This document shows positions 26,942 through 35,959 of a stretch of 64,000 nt of DNA, piece by piece; the stretch's first letter is position 1, and each line of letters starts with the position of its first letter. The DNA lies in contig NZ_CP013854.1 in NCBI RefSeq assembly GCF_001698125.1, positions 5,642,001 to 5,706,000 of the forward strand, read 5' to 3'. Position numbers and translations under genes: made by a program. The stretch is from Pseudonocardia sp. HH130630-07 (lineage in GTDB: Bacteria > Actinomycetota > Actinomycetes > Mycobacteriales > Pseudonocardiaceae). The notes below the pieces were generated by a model, which did not search any database, was not told the origin of the DNA, and saw nothing but the letters and a program-made list of their open reading frames with translations.

Positions 26942-27862
26942 ATGTCCGCCCCCGCACGCGTCCCCGATCTGACCGCGCTCGCCCTGCTCGTCGCGGTCGC
27001 CCGTACCGGCACCCTCGGTTCGGCCGCGCAGCGCGTGGGGCTGTCCCCGCAGGCCGCGTCGGCCCGCCTCCGGACCCTCGAACAGCAGGTCGGGTCCCGG
27101 GTGCTGGAACGGGGGAAGCGGGGACGCTCGGGCCGGCTGACCGCCCGCGGCGCGTTGCTGGTCGAGTGGGCCGGCCCGGTGCTCGACGCCGCCTCCGGCC
27201 TCGACGCCGCGGTGGCCGCCCTGCGCCCGGCCCCGGCCGGTGACGCGACGGTGCTGCTGGCTGCCGAGCCAGGGGTCGCGGAGGCGATCCTGCCCGGCTG
27301 GCTGGTCGAGCTGCGCGACGGGCCGGGCGGCCACGTCTCGCTGGTGGACACCCCCGATCCGGCGGCGGCCGTGCGCGCCGGCACCGCGGCCGTCGGGATC
27401 GTCGAGGGGTCGGGCCCGCTCGGCGGGCTGCACGCCGCGACCGTGGCGGGTGACCCGCTGGTCCTGGTCGTGCCGCCCACCCACCCGTGGACCCGCAACG
27501 GCGGGGTGCACGCCACCGAGCTGCGCGCGACGTCGTTGCTGGTCCGCGGGCCGGGCGCGGCGTCGCGACGGGCCGCGGACTCCGCGCTGACGCTGGCCGC
27601 CCCGGACGTCGAGCCCGCCCGGCCGGTCGGCGAGCTGGCCGCCGACGCGGCGGTGCGGGCCGCGGTGCGCGAGGGCGACGGCCCGGCCGTGCTCGGCCGC
27701 GCGGCGGTCGCCGCGGACGTCGCGTCCGGTGCGCTGGTGGAGGTAGCGGTGCACGGTGCCGACCTCACCCGCGAGTTCCGGGCGGTCTGGCTGGAGGGCA
27801 CCTCACCCCAGGGGACGGCCCGGGACCTGCTGCGCATCGCCACCGGCGGCCGGATCCGCTGA
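26942..27862 (+). CDS. LysR-family transcriptional regulator
   Basis: The 306-residue regulator has an N-terminal winged helix (ALALLVAVARTGTLGSAAQR, then GLSPQAASARLRTLEQQVG) and a C-terminal periplasmic-binding-like effector domain. DNA binding should be as a tetramer; the inducer is unknown. It may govern the DinB gene or the convergent MFS/MarR pair. Its 3' end overlaps the convergent MFS gene by 60 bases. The start is probably leaderless. Confidence 0.88.
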   Translation: MSAPARVPDLTALALLVAVARTGTLGSAAQRVGLSPQAASARLRTLEQQVGSRVLERGKRGRSGRLTARGALLVEWAGPVLDAASGLDAAVAALRPAPAGDATVLLAAEPGVAEAILPGWLVELRDGPGGHVSLVDTPDPAAAVRAGTAAVGIVEGSGPLGGLHAATVAGDPLVLVVPPTHPWTRNGGVHATELRATSLLVRGPGAASRRAADSALTLAAPDVEPARPVGELAADAAVRAAVREGDGPAVLGRAAVAADVASGALVEVAVHGADLTREFRAVWLEGTSPQGTARDLLRIATGGRIR

Positions 27863-29086
27863 GGCCCGCTCGCGCCGCATCGCGGGCACCCCGATCGCGG
27901 CGGCGGCGAAACAGGCCAGCGCCCCCAGCGCGAGCCCGGCCCGGCCGCCCAGGTGCTCGCTCACCCACCCCGCCACCGGCCCGCCGACCGGGGTCGACCC
28001 GAGGAACGCGACCGACCAGAGCGCCATCACCCGGCCCCGCATGTGCGGCTCCGACGCCAGCTGCAGCGTGCTGTTGCCGCCGGCCATGAACGCCACGCTG
28101 GCCATGCCGACCAGCGCCATCGCCAGCAGGGCGACCCACAACGTGGGCGCCACCGCGGCGAGTGCGAGCACCACGCCGAACGCGGCCGCCGTGCGGACCA
28201 GGGACGGCAGTCCGGTCCGCCCGCGACCGGCGACCCCGAGGCCCCCGACCACGGCACCGAGCCCCATCGCCCCGGTCAGGTAGCCGTAGACGTCGGCGTT
28301 CCCGCCGAACGTCTCCGAGGCCACAACCGGCAGCACGACCGGGAACTCGTAGGCCAGGCAGCCGATCAGCGCCATCATCACCAGCGGGACGAGCAGCTGG
28401 GGATCGTCGCGCACGTAGGCCAGTCCCTCGCGCAGCTGCCCCGGCGCCCGCGGCGCGCGTACGGCCGGGGCGAGGGCCGCCACGTCGAGCCGCAGCAGCG
28501 AGCCGACGACGGCGACGAAGCTCGCGGCGTTCACCGCGAAGCAGATCCCGGTACCACCGGCGACGATCACCGCGCCGGCGATCGCCGGTCCGACCGCGCG
28601 GGCGGCGTTGGTCAGCACCGAGTTGAGGGTGACGGCGTTGCGCAGGTCGTCCCGGCCGACGAGCTCCTGGACGAACGCCTGCCGCGCCGGATTCTCGAAC
28701 GCCTTGTTCAGCCCGAGCACGGCCGCGAGCAGGTAGACGTGCCAGAGCAGCACGGCACCGGACAGGGTGAGCACGGCCAGCGCGAGTGCCTGCAGGCCCA
28801 TCAGCGCCTGCAGCCCGATCATCAGCCGGCGCTTGTCGACCCGGTCCACCCAGACGCCGGCGTAGGGCCCGAGCAGCAGGGTCGGCACGGTCTGGATCGC
28901 GACGACGGTGCCGAGCACCGCCGCCGAGCCGGTCAGCTCGTAGACCAGCCAGGACTGGGCCACCGACTGCATCCAGGTGCCGACGAGCGAGATCGACTGC
29001 CCGCCGAACCAGAGCCGGTAGTTGCGGCCGGACAGCGCGGCGAAGGTGCGGTGGGAGAAGGAACGGAGCGCGCTGCGCGCGCTCAC
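27803..29086 (-). CDS. MFS transporter (EntS-like efflux type)
   Basis: The 427-residue protein has 10-12 membrane helices and belongs to the transmembrane secretion effector/MFS_3 group: NYRLWFGGQSISLVGTWMQS at the N-terminus, VWVDRVDKRRLMI as the helix 2-3 loop, and NPARQAFVQELV after helix 4. Members export siderophores or drugs. GTG 29086 overlaps the MarR stop as GTGA, so the two are translationally coupled. That pairing suggests MarR-controlled efflux of a toxic small molecule. Confidence 0.9.
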   Translation of the reverse strand: MSARSALRSFSHRTFAALSGRNYRLWFGGQSISLVGTWMQSVAQSWLVYELTGSAAVLGTVVAIQTVPTLLLGPYAGVWVDRVDKRRLMIGLQALMGLQALALAVLTLSGAVLLWHVYLLAAVLGLNKAFENPARQAFVQELVGRDDLRNAVTLNSVLTNAARAVGPAIAGAVIVAGGTGICFAVNAASFVAVVGSLLRLDVAALAPAVRAPRAPGQLREGLAYVRDDPQLLVPLVMMALIGCLAYEFPVVLPVVASETFGGNADVYGYLTGAMGLGAVVGGLGVAGRGRTGLPSLVRTAAAFGVVLALAAVAPTLWVALLAMALVGMASVAFMAGGNSTLQLASEPHMRGRVMALWSVAFLGSTPVGGPVAGWVSEHLGGRAGLALGALACFAAAAIGVPAMRRERASADPAAGGDAQQVPGRPLG

Positions 29087-29523
29087 CGCACGTCCCGCAG
29101 CGACGTCGCGAGCGCCTCCAGCGCCGGCAACGCGGCCCGCAGGCCCTCGGTCTGACCGTCGGGCAGGGCGTCGACGTGCTCGGCGAGCAGCCGGGCCCGC
29201 TCGGCCCGCAGCCGGGTGTGCTCGGCGACGCCGGCATCGGTGGCCACGACCCGCACGGCGCGCCCGTCGCGCGGGTCGGTGTCGCGCACCAGCAGACCGA
29301 CCGACTCCAGCTTGCCGGTCAGCCGGGACAGCATGGTGGGGTTGAGCCCCTCGACCGCGGCCAGCTCCCCCATCCCGAGCGGGCCGCGCACCACGACGGT
29401 CGAGAGCACCGACACCTGGGTGCGGGTCAGTTCGGATCCGCGTGAGTGCCGGTCCAGACCGCGGCCGATCCGGGCCAGGACCACGCGGAGCCGGACGAGC
29501 TCGTCGTGGTCCAGGCCGCTCAT
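29083..29523 (-). CDS. MarR-family transcriptional regulator, coupled to MFS efflux gene
   Basis: The 146-residue winged-helix protein has the MarR core, seen in SELTRTQVSVLSTVVVRG, MGELAAVEGLNPTMLSRLTG, and the wing VRDTDPRDGRAVRVVATDAG. It most likely represses itself and the downstream efflux gene and is released by the exported compound. ATG 29523 is chosen because TAGGAG lies four bases upstream; GTG 29526 is too close. The region upstream (29535-29570) is less GC-rich, with two TACCTGC repeats and a TGCCGGCA palindrome that could be the operator. Confidence 0.88.
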   Translation of the reverse strand: MSGLDHDELVRLRVVLARIGRGLDRHSRGSELTRTQVSVLSTVVVRGPLGMGELAAVEGLNPTMLSRLTGKLESVGLLVRDTDPRDGRAVRVVATDAGVAEHTRLRAERARLLAEHVDALPDGQTEGLRAALPALEALATSLRDVR

Positions 29524-29600
29524 CACGCTCCTATCCGTTTACCTGCCGGCAAGCATATACCTGCTGACGACGACGAACGGCGGAACGTGACCGACGGGGC

Positions 29601-30065
29601 TCAGCCGGTCGGATCCTCCTGGTTGGCGCGCAGCGTGGTGGCGAGCCGGTTCAGGTCGTCGCGCAGCCGGTAGAGCTCGTCCATGCTCATCCCGGTGGCG
29701 CGGGTGACCTCCTCCTGCGCGCGGACGGCCTGCTCGCGCAGCGCCCGGCCCTCGTCGGTGATCGAGACCTGGACGGTCCGCTCGTCGTCGGCCCGGCGGA
29801 CCCGGACGAGCAGGCCGCGCTTCTCCAGGCGGGTGAGCATCGGCGAGAGCGTCCCGCTGTCCAGGAACATCTTCTCGCCGAGCTCACGCTGCGGCACCGA
29901 CTCCTCCACCCACAGCACCAGCAACAGCGCGTACTGGCTGTAGGTCAGGCCGACCGCGTCGAGGATCGGCCGGTAGCACCCGGTCATCGCCCGCGAGGCC
30001 GAGTGCAGCGCGAAGCACAGCTGCTCGTCGAGTGCCGTGGGTGTCAGAGTTCCGGACCCGTCCAT
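29601..30065 (-). CDS. OhrR-type MarR-family peroxide sensor
   Basis: The 154-residue protein closely follows the OhrR pattern: LDEQLCFALHSASRAMTG with the reactive N-terminal Cys of one-Cys/two-Cys OhrR, TYSQYALLLVLW, FLDSGTLSPMLTRLEKRGL, and DDERTVQVSITDEGR. OhrR senses organic hydroperoxides through Cys oxidation and normally represses ohr. No ohr gene is next to it here, so its target is elsewhere or is the adjacent baeRF gene. ATG 30065 is preceded by TACGCT at a six-base spacer, indicating a leaderless start. Confidence 0.88.
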   Translation of the reverse strand: MDGSGTLTPTALDEQLCFALHSASRAMTGCYRPILDAVGLTYSQYALLLVLWVEESVPQRELGEKMFLDSGTLSPMLTRLEKRGLLVRVRRADDERTVQVSITDEGRALREQAVRAQEEVTRATGMSMDELYRLRDDLNRLATTLRANQEDPTG

Positions 30066-30071
30066 CCGCAC

Positions 30072-30077
30072 AGCGTA
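30072..30077 (-). promoter_or_regulatory. -10 element of a probable leaderless promoter (OhrR gene)
   Basis: On the minus strand TACGCT lies six bases before ATG 30065. An identical hexamer precedes the genes at 33618 and 38469. Confidence 0.45.
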
Positions 30078-30150
30078 TGCCGACTCGCGCCGGAGTCCAG
30101 CATGCGGGGACTTTGCGATGGGGTCGTGTCGGAGCGGATCCGGCGCCGCC

Positions 30151-31245
30151 TCAGCTCTGCGGACCCACCGGGAACCTCAGTACGGCGCCGATGCCGTCCT
30201 CGAGCCGGACGTCGTCGTCCTGGCGGGCGAGGACGACGACGCCGTCGGCGGCGGCCACCGCGCGGATCAGCGCGTCCGCGGCCGGCGCGCTCGCCACCGG
30301 GTCGTCGAGCAGGTCGGCGGCCGTCGCGGCCACCGCGGTCGGATCGGCCCCGAGGACCAGCTCCGTGCCCGGCACCGCCGACGGGTCGACCAGCAGCGTC
30401 TCCACGGCGTGCGCCCTGGCCGCGGCCGCGATGCCGGCCACGCCGCTGACGGCGAGCCCGTCGGAGCGCCCGGACGCGGTCGCGTAGCTCGTCACGGCGG
30501 TGATCCGGCGCTGCTCGCGGACGTCGTCGGCGGCCGCGCGGACGGTGTCGTCGATCTGCTCCGGCAGCGTGCCGCCGGTGTTCTCCACCTCGGCCATGAT
30601 CTCCGCCGACGCCGGGGCCAGTTCGTCGCGCAGCCGGGCCCGGCCCGGGCCGTCCCCCGCCACCACGAGCAGCCCGGCGTTGCCGGCCCGCACCAGCTCG
30701 TCCACCCGCTCGGCCACGGCCCGGGCGTTGCGCTTGAGCGTCTCCTCGACCCTGGCGTCGGCCGACCCCTCACCGGGGCCCGCCGTCCCGGCCTTGTGCA
30801 CCGGTCCCGGCACGTCGGATCCCACCGCCTCGACGGTGCCGTCGACCGCCCGGACCCGGCCACCGGTCCGGTCGACCGCGACGACGACGGTGGGCACGTC
30901 GTCGCCGGCGGCCGTGAGCAGCGGGAGCAGGTCGGGCACCGCACCCCAGCTCGCGGTGCCGCGCTCCGGCGGGACCTCGGTGTGCCGGTCGAGCAGCACC
31001 CGGCCGGCGTCGGCGACCAGGATCCGGCCGGCGGTCCCGTCGGGCGCGTCCGCGCCGGTCACGGCATCGTCGAGCACGGCGAGCGTGGCGTCGTCGGCAC
31101 CGGCGTCGGCCAGCCGTTCCCGCAGGTCGCGCCACCGCAGGCGGTACTGCTCGGTGGCGGTGGCGGTGTCGTGCGTGGCGTCCATGACGACGGTCGCGAA
31201 CGGGCCGGTGCGGTCGTTGAGGGGGCGGATGACATCGGTACGCAT
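30151..31245 (-). CDS. baeRF2/Rv2629-like (eRF1-related) protein
   Basis: The 364-residue protein matches the bacterial/archaeal eRF1-related group (baeRF; Rv2629-like). Marks are MRTDVIRPLNDRTGPFATVV at the N-terminus, a central PTVVVAVDRTGGRVRAV segment, NARAVAERVDELVRAGNAGLLVVAGD, and a C-terminal domain. Members of the wider family act on stalled or hibernating ribosomes or as peptidyl-tRNA hydrolases; Rv2629 is linked to dormancy in mycobacteria. No GGQ motif is evident. ATG 31245 follows GGGAAGG. It is an orphan gene here, downstream of no obvious partner. Confidence 0.75.
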   Translation of the reverse strand: MRTDVIRPLNDRTGPFATVVMDATHDTATATEQYRLRWRDLRERLADAGADDATLAVLDDAVTGADAPDGTAGRILVADAGRVLLDRHTEVPPERGTASWGAVPDLLPLLTAAGDDVPTVVVAVDRTGGRVRAVDGTVEAVGSDVPGPVHKAGTAGPGEGSADARVEETLKRNARAVAERVDELVRAGNAGLLVVAGDGPGRARLRDELAPASAEIMAEVENTGGTLPEQIDDTVRAAADDVREQRRITAVTSYATASGRSDGLAVSGVAGIAAAARAHAVETLLVDPSAVPGTELVLGADPTAVAATAADLLDDPVASAPAADALIRAVAAADGVVVLARQDDDVRLEDGIGAVLRFPVGPQS

Positions 31246-31410
31246 CCCGTGCCGCCTTCCCGGCACACCGCGGGCCAAACCCGCGCCTGCGCGGCGGTCC
31301 GTCGCCCGGGCGGGTGTACCGCCCGCCGCGTCGTCGACCGCCGGGCGCCGCCGCACGGCCGTCCGGCACCGGCCGCTTGCGCCGTGCCCACGGGTGCGGA
31401 CGATCGGCAC

Positions 31411-31728
31411 GTGCTCTACATCGGACCGGTCGACATCCCGGGCTCGGACGACCACGAGGGTTTCGTGAGCGCCCGCACCGCGGACGGCCGCGACACCGGC
31501 ATCTGGACCGACGTCCGGTCCGGGCCCGGGTACACCGGGTTCCGGGCCGGCTGCGAGTGCGGCTGGCTCGACGACGGCTTCTGCCCGCCCGATCCCGGCG
31601 GGCACCGGGCCGCGCTGGACGCGTTCGTGCACCGGCACTTCGCCACGGTCGCCGGCCGCGATCTCGACCCGCAGCGGGACTTCCTGCCGCCCTGGGCGGT
31701 TCCCGGCCGTCCGGGAAGTGTGCCCTGA
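31411..31728 (+). CDS. Hypothetical protein of about 105 residues
   Basis: I do not recognise this protein. It is acidic and soluble, with YIGPVDIPGSDDHEGF, ARTADGRDTGIW, then GYTGFRAGCECGWLDDGFCP, a Cys-rich patch that could bind a metal, followed by HRAALDAFVHRHF. Actinobacterial small proteins with a CxCGW pattern occur widely without known function. GTG 31411 gives a clean start; GTG 31384 would add nine residues. There is no strong ribosome-binding site. Confidence 0.55.
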   Translation: MLYIGPVDIPGSDDHEGFVSARTADGRDTGIWTDVRSGPGYTGFRAGCECGWLDDGFCPPDPGGHRAALDAFVHRHFATVAGRDLDPQRDFLPPWAVPGRPGSVP

Positions 31729-31801
31729 TCCGTCCCGGTGATCCGGTTCTCGGGCACACTCGGCGATCACCGAACCGTCGCACCACCACCCGGGAGCACG
31801 C

Positions 31802-32197
31802 ATGACCACCCCGAACCGGCACGGCGCCCCCGCCTCGCCGGCCGCGCCGCCCGTCCTCGCGCTGCGCGTCCTCTCCGTCCTCACCGTGCTCTCGCTGGCC
31901 TGGCAGTTCGTGACCGCCTCCGGCCTGTTCACCGGGGGTGACGTCGGCCCGCACGGCACCGGGGCGATCGTCCTGCACGTCGTGGCCGGGCTCACCGCGC
32001 TCGCCGCGGTCTGGCTGCGGCTGACCGCCGGTGGCCCGTGGTGGCCGTCGGTGCTCGCCGCCGTGGTGTTCGGCCTGACCTTCGTGCAGGCCGCGTTCGG
32101 CGACATCCCCGGCCTGGTCGTGCACGTGCCCGGCGCGATGGTGCTCACCACCGGGTCGGTGTGGCTCGCGGCGTGGTCGCTGCTCCGTTCCCGCTGA
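31802..32197 (+). CDS. Small integral membrane protein, four helices
   Basis: The 131-residue protein has a short proline/alanine-rich cytoplasmic head and four hydrophobic segments (about residues 20-42, 52-72, 78-98 and 104-126). No catalytic motif is visible and the family is not recognised. ATG 31802 follows GGGAG with a five-base spacer. It stands alone between the hypothetical gene and the carotenoid-type operon. Confidence 0.75.
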   Translation: MTTPNRHGAPASPAAPPVLALRVLSVLTVLSLAWQFVTASGLFTGGDVGPHGTGAIVLHVVAGLTALAAVWLRLTAGGPWWPSVLAAVVFGLTFVQAAFGDIPGLVVHVPGAMVLTTGSVWLAAWSLLRSR

Positions 32198-32427
32198 TAC
32201 CCGTCCCGGCGACCGGCGCAGCCGGGAGGTCCACGACCGGGCTGCGGTGTCCGATTCGCCGGGCGCGATCACCACAGCGCCCATAGGGTCGATCGGACCC
32301 GGACGGCCGCCGGGACCGGTCCGGCACCGGTGCCGCCGCCGTCCGTCCGGTCCGGACGACGTCCGGTATGCCCAACGGGTCACGGGAGCCGTTCCGTGCG
32401 CCCCCGTACCGGCGGGAGTGGTCGGAG

Positions 32428-33552
32428 ATGGTCGTCGAGACGCGACGGGCCAGGCAGCGCGAGCGCGAACGGACACGGCGCGGGGGATCGTGGCCGGACG
32501 AGGTGCGCGACCGGGTGCACGCCCGGGTCGGGGAGACCGTGCGGCTGCGCTGCGCCGAACACGTGCACTCGATGGACGGCGCGGACTTCGTCGCCGGCGT
32601 GCTCACCGACTTCGTCGGACGGGGCAAGTACCTGCGGTCGATGTTCGGCTACCTGGGCTGGCGGGCCGCCGCGCCGGACTCCCCGGCCGCGCTCGACGCC
32701 GTCGCCGGGCTGGAGCTGCTGCACGCCTTCGCCCTGCTGCAGGACGACGTCATGGACGGTTCGGCCACCTGTCGCGGCCGGCCGACGGTGCACGTCCAGC
32801 TGGCCGACTGGCACCGCGGCCGGGGCATGTCCGGCTGCCCGGACCGCTTCGGGGAGTCCGGTGCGGTGCTGCTCGGTGATCTCTGCCTGGTGTGGGCCGA
32901 GCAGGCCATGCGGGAGAGCGGCCTGCCGGGCGCCGCCCTGGACCGTGGCTGGCCGCACTACGACGCGATGCGCTCCGAGCTCGCCGTCGGCCAGTTCGCC
33001 GACCTCCTCAACGAGGCCCGCCGGATTCCGTCGCTGGACGAGGTGATGGACGTGCTGCGGCGCAAGTCCGGCAACTACACCGTGCGCCGCCCGCTGGAAC
33101 TGGGGGCCGCGCTGGCCGGAGCCGACGCCGGCCTGCTCGCCCTGCTGGGCGACTACGGCACGATGATCGGTGAGGCGTTCCAGATGCGCGACGACGTGCT
33201 CGGCGTGTTCGGGTCCGACGCCACCGGCAAGCCCACCGGCGACGACCTGGCCGCCCGGAAGGCGACCAGCCTCGTCGTGCTCGCCCGGGAGCTGGCCGGG
33301 CCCGCCGACCGCGCGCGGCTCGACGCGCTGCTGCACGGCAGCGACGCCGCCGACGGGCCGGTCGACGTCGACGACGCCCGGGTGCTGGTCGGCGCCACCG
33401 GGGCACACCGCCGGATCGAGGAGCTGATCACCACCCGGGTGGACGGCGCGTTGCGGCTGGTCGAGACGGCGGCCGCGGACGGTCGGCTGGCCGACGACGT
33501 CGCCGGCGTCCTGCGCGCGATGGCCGTGCGCTGCGCCGAGCGGGTCTGCTGA
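32428..33552 (+). CDS. Polyprenyl (GGPP/FPP-type) diphosphate synthase
   Basis: The enzyme condenses isoprenyl diphosphates to geranylgeranyl or farnesyl diphosphate. The first Asp-rich motif is LLQDDVMDGSATCRGRPT and the second MRDDVLGVFGS, with GKPTGDDLAARKAT. GKYLRS supplies the conserved N-terminal GKR-like substrate site. The frame starts at ATG 32368, but ATG 32428 has a GGGAG nine bases upstream and is preferred. It probably supplies the precursor for the CrtT/CrtU-like genes that follow in the same direction. Confidence 0.88.
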   Translation: MVVETRRARQRERERTRRGGSWPDEVRDRVHARVGETVRLRCAEHVHSMDGADFVAGVLTDFVGRGKYLRSMFGYLGWRAAAPDSPAALDAVAGLELLHAFALLQDDVMDGSATCRGRPTVHVQLADWHRGRGMSGCPDRFGESGAVLLGDLCLVWAEQAMRESGLPGAALDRGWPHYDAMRSELAVGQFADLLNEARRIPSLDEVMDVLRRKSGNYTVRRPLELGAALAGADAGLLALLGDYGTMIGEAFQMRDDVLGVFGSDATGKPTGDDLAARKATSLVVLARELAGPADRARLDALLHGSDAADGPVDVDDARVLVGATGAHRRIEELITTRVDGALRLVETAAADGRLADDVAGVLRAMAVRCAERVC

Positions 33553-33604
33553 GCGCCGCCATGACCTCCCGCTCCCCCGGCGCGTCGCCCGGCCCGGACC
33601 GCTC

Positions 33605-33610
33605 TACGCT
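33605..33610 (+). promoter_or_regulatory. -10 element of a probable leaderless promoter (CrtT-like gene)
   Basis: TACGCT is followed by seven bases and ATG 33618. It would allow the methyltransferase, CrtU-like and Rieske genes to be expressed separately from the prenyl synthase. Confidence 0.45.
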
Positions 33611-33617
33611 CCCGCGC

Positions 33618-34376
33618 ATGGTCGACGTCCCCGCTCCCGTCCCGTCCCGTGCCACCGCCGTCGGCCCGGCCGGGCTGCCCCGTACCGAGGTCCCGGCGCA
33701 CTTCGACGAGGGTGCCGGTGACTACGACCGGCTGGTCGGGCGCAACCCCGGGTACCACCGGCACCTGCGTGCCTCGGCGGCCCGGATGCGGCTCCCCCAC
33801 GACGGCGCCGGTCTGCGGCTGCTCGACGCGGGCTGCGGCACCGGCGCGTCCACCGCGGCGCTGCTCGGCGTCGCTCCGCGGGCCGAGATCGTCGCGATCG
33901 ACGCCTCGGCCGGGATGCTGGAGCGGGCCCGGACCAAGCCGTGGCCGGGCTCGGTGCGGTTCGTCCACACGACCGAGGAGGCGATGGCCGACGCCGGCGT
34001 GACCGGCCCGTTCGACGGCATCCTCGCGGCCTACCTGCTGCGCAACCTCACCGATCCGGACGCCGCGCTGCGCCGCTTCCGCGAGCGACTGCGCCCGGGC
34101 GGGACGCTGGCCCTGCACGAGTACTCGGTGGCCGACTCGCCACGGGCCCGGGCGGTGTGGCACGCCGTGTGCTGGGGGATCATCGTGCCGCTGGGCCGGG
34201 TGACCACCGGTGAGACCGCGCTCTACCGGCACCTGTGGCGCAGCGTGAACACCTTCGACGGCATCGGCGCGCTGCGCGACCGGGTGCGCGGCGCCGGCTT
34301 CGACGCCGTGCACTCCGAGACGATGACCGGCTGGCAGAACGGCGTCGTGCACACCGTGCTGGGGAACCGGCCGTGA
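33618..34376 (+). CDS. SAM-dependent methyltransferase, CrtT/UbiE-like
   Basis: The 252-residue class I methyltransferase has SAM motif I LLDAGCGTGASTAALLG, EIVAIDASAGMLERAR, and late motifs ILAAYLLRNLTDPDAALRRF and RERLRPGGTLALHEYSV, as in UbiE/MenG-like enzymes. Its place between a prenyl synthase and a CrtU-like gene parallels crtT of streptomycete isorenieratene clusters, so it may methylate a carotenoid or quinone. The stop overlaps the next start as GTGA. Confidence 0.8.
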   Translation: MVDVPAPVPSRATAVGPAGLPRTEVPAHFDEGAGDYDRLVGRNPGYHRHLRASAARMRLPHDGAGLRLLDAGCGTGASTAALLGVAPRAEIVAIDASAGMLERARTKPWPGSVRFVHTTEEAMADAGVTGPFDGILAAYLLRNLTDPDAALRRFRERLRPGGTLALHEYSVADSPRARAVWHAVCWGIIVPLGRVTTGETALYRHLWRSVNTFDGIGALRDRVRGAGFDAVHSETMTGWQNGVVHTVLGNRP

Positions 34377-35959
34377 GCGTCCGGCCGGTCGACCCGCGCC
34401 GGGTCCTCCACCCGGCGGCCGGGGGTCCCGGTGACGCCGGCGTCCTCGGGCGGCGCCCGCGGGTCGCCGTGGTCGGCGGCGGGATCGCCGGGCTGGCCGC
34501 CGCGACCGGGCTGGCCGAGCGCGGTGTCGCCGTCGAGCTCCTCGAACGCGAGCCGTACCTCGGTGGCCGGGTCGGCGGGTGGACGGCGGAGCTGCCGGAC
34601 GGCAGCCCGGTCTCGATGAGCCGCGGCTTCCACGCGTTCTTCCGGCAGTACTACAACCTGCGCGCCCTGTTGCGCCGCGCCGACCCGGGCCTGGAGCACC
34701 TCGTCGCGGTGGAGGACTACCCGCTGCTCGACGCCGACGGGCACCGGGACACCTTCCGCGGGCTCCCCCGCACCCCGCCCTGGAACGCGGTCGCGTTCGC
34801 GTTGCGCAGCCCGACCTTCCGCCCGGCCGACCTGCTGCGGCTCGACGCCGTGGCCGCCGCGCCGCTGGCCGACGTCTCGGTCCCGGGGATCTACGACGAG
34901 CTCGACCACGTCGACGCCGAGAGCTACCTGACCTCGATCAACTTCCCGCCCGCCGCCCGGCACCTGGCGTTCGAGGTGTTCTCCCGCAGCTTCTTCGCGC
35001 CGCCGTCGCAGATGTCGGCGGCCGAGCTGGCGACGATGTTCCACATCTACTTCCTCGGGTCCTCCGAGGGGCTGATGTTCGACGTCGCCGACGACGGGTT
35101 CGACCGCGCGCTGTGGGAACCGTTGCGGCACTACCTCACCACCCGTGGGGTGACGTTCCGGACCGGTGTCATCGTGTCGTCGGTCGAGCGTGACGTCGCG
35201 AGTGGACGGTTCCACGTGAATCATTCGTCCGGCGGTACCACCGAGGTGGACGCGGTCGTGCTGGCCACCGACGTCGGTGGCCTGCGGAAGATCGTCTCGG
35301 CGTCCGGCGGGCTCGGCACCCCGGAGGGCCTGGACCGCTGGCGGGCCGACGTCGCCGCCCTCGGGAGCGCACCGCCGTTCCTCGTGCAGCGGCTCTGGCT
35401 CGACCGGCCGGTGCGTGCGGACCGGCCGCCGTTCCTCGGGACCGGCGGGCTCGACCCGCTGGACAACATCTCGGTGCCGTCCCGCTACGAGCACGACGCG
35501 AAGGCCTGGGCCGCGCGGACCGGCGGCTCCGTCGTCGAGCTGCACGCCTACGCCGCGACCGGCGGCGGGGACGCCGCGCCCCCCGAGCTGCGCCGGCGCT
35601 GCCTGGCGCGGCTGCACGAGATCTACCCGGAGACCGCGGCCGCCGGGACCGTCGGCGAGCTGGTCGAGTGGCGCGCGGACTGCCCGATGTTCGGCGTCGG
35701 CGACTTCGCCCGGCGCCCCGGCGTCGGCACGCCCGTCGACGGCCTGGTGCTCGCCGGCGACGGGATCCGGATCGACCTCCCGGTGGCGTTGATGGAACGC
35801 GCCGCCAGCACCGGATGGCAGGCGGCCAACCGGTTGCTCGCCGGCTGGCGGCTCGCCGGGCATCCGCTCGAGACCGTCCCGACCACGGGACGGCTCCGTC
35901 CCCTGCGTCGCGCCGCCCGGCACGCGACGCGCTCCCGACCACGAGGTGTCCCGTCATGA
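34373..35959 (+). CDS. CrtU-like carotenoid FAD oxidoreductase
   Basis: The 528-residue flavoprotein starts with an FAD dinucleotide-binding fold (VAVVGGGIAGLAAATGLAERG) and LGGRVGGW. MSRGFHAFFRQYYNLRALLR is characteristic of CrtU (isorenieratene synthase, a desaturase/methyltransferase) and related bacterial carotenoid enzymes. The C-terminal FAD motif is LVLAGDGIRIDLPVALMERA. It could aromatise the ring ends of beta-carotene, but phytoene synthase, desaturase and cyclase genes are not in the window. GTG 34373 is coupled to the methyltransferase stop. Confidence 0.8.
   Translation: MSVRPVDPRRVLHPAAGGPGDAGVLGRRPRVAVVGGGIAGLAAATGLAERGVAVELLEREPYLGGRVGGWTAELPDGSPVSMSRGFHAFFRQYYNLRALLRRADPGLEHLVAVEDYPLLDADGHRDTFRGLPRTPPWNAVAFALRSPTFRPADLLRLDAVAAAPLADVSVPGIYDELDHVDAESYLTSINFPPAARHLAFEVFSRSFFAPPSQMSAAELATMFHIYFLGSSEGLMFDVADDGFDRALWEPLRHYLTTRGVTFRTGVIVSSVERDVASGRFHVNHSSGGTTEVDAVVLATDVGGLRKIVSASGGLGTPEGLDRWRADVAALGSAPPFLVQRLWLDRPVRADRPPFLGTGGLDPLDNISVPSRYEHDAKAWAARTGGSVVELHAYAATGGGDAAPPELRRRCLARLHEIYPETAAAGTVGELVEWRADCPMFGVGDFARRPGVGTPVDGLVLAGDGIRIDLPVALMERAASTGWQAANRLLAGWRLAGHPLETVPTTGRLRPLRRAARHATRSRPRGVPS

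Noticed and set aside
26327..27754. N-terminal extension of the molybdoenzyme frame
   Set aside because: The frame is open by chance; it is antisense to the DinB and LysR genes, and GTG 26326 gives the normal BisC-type start.
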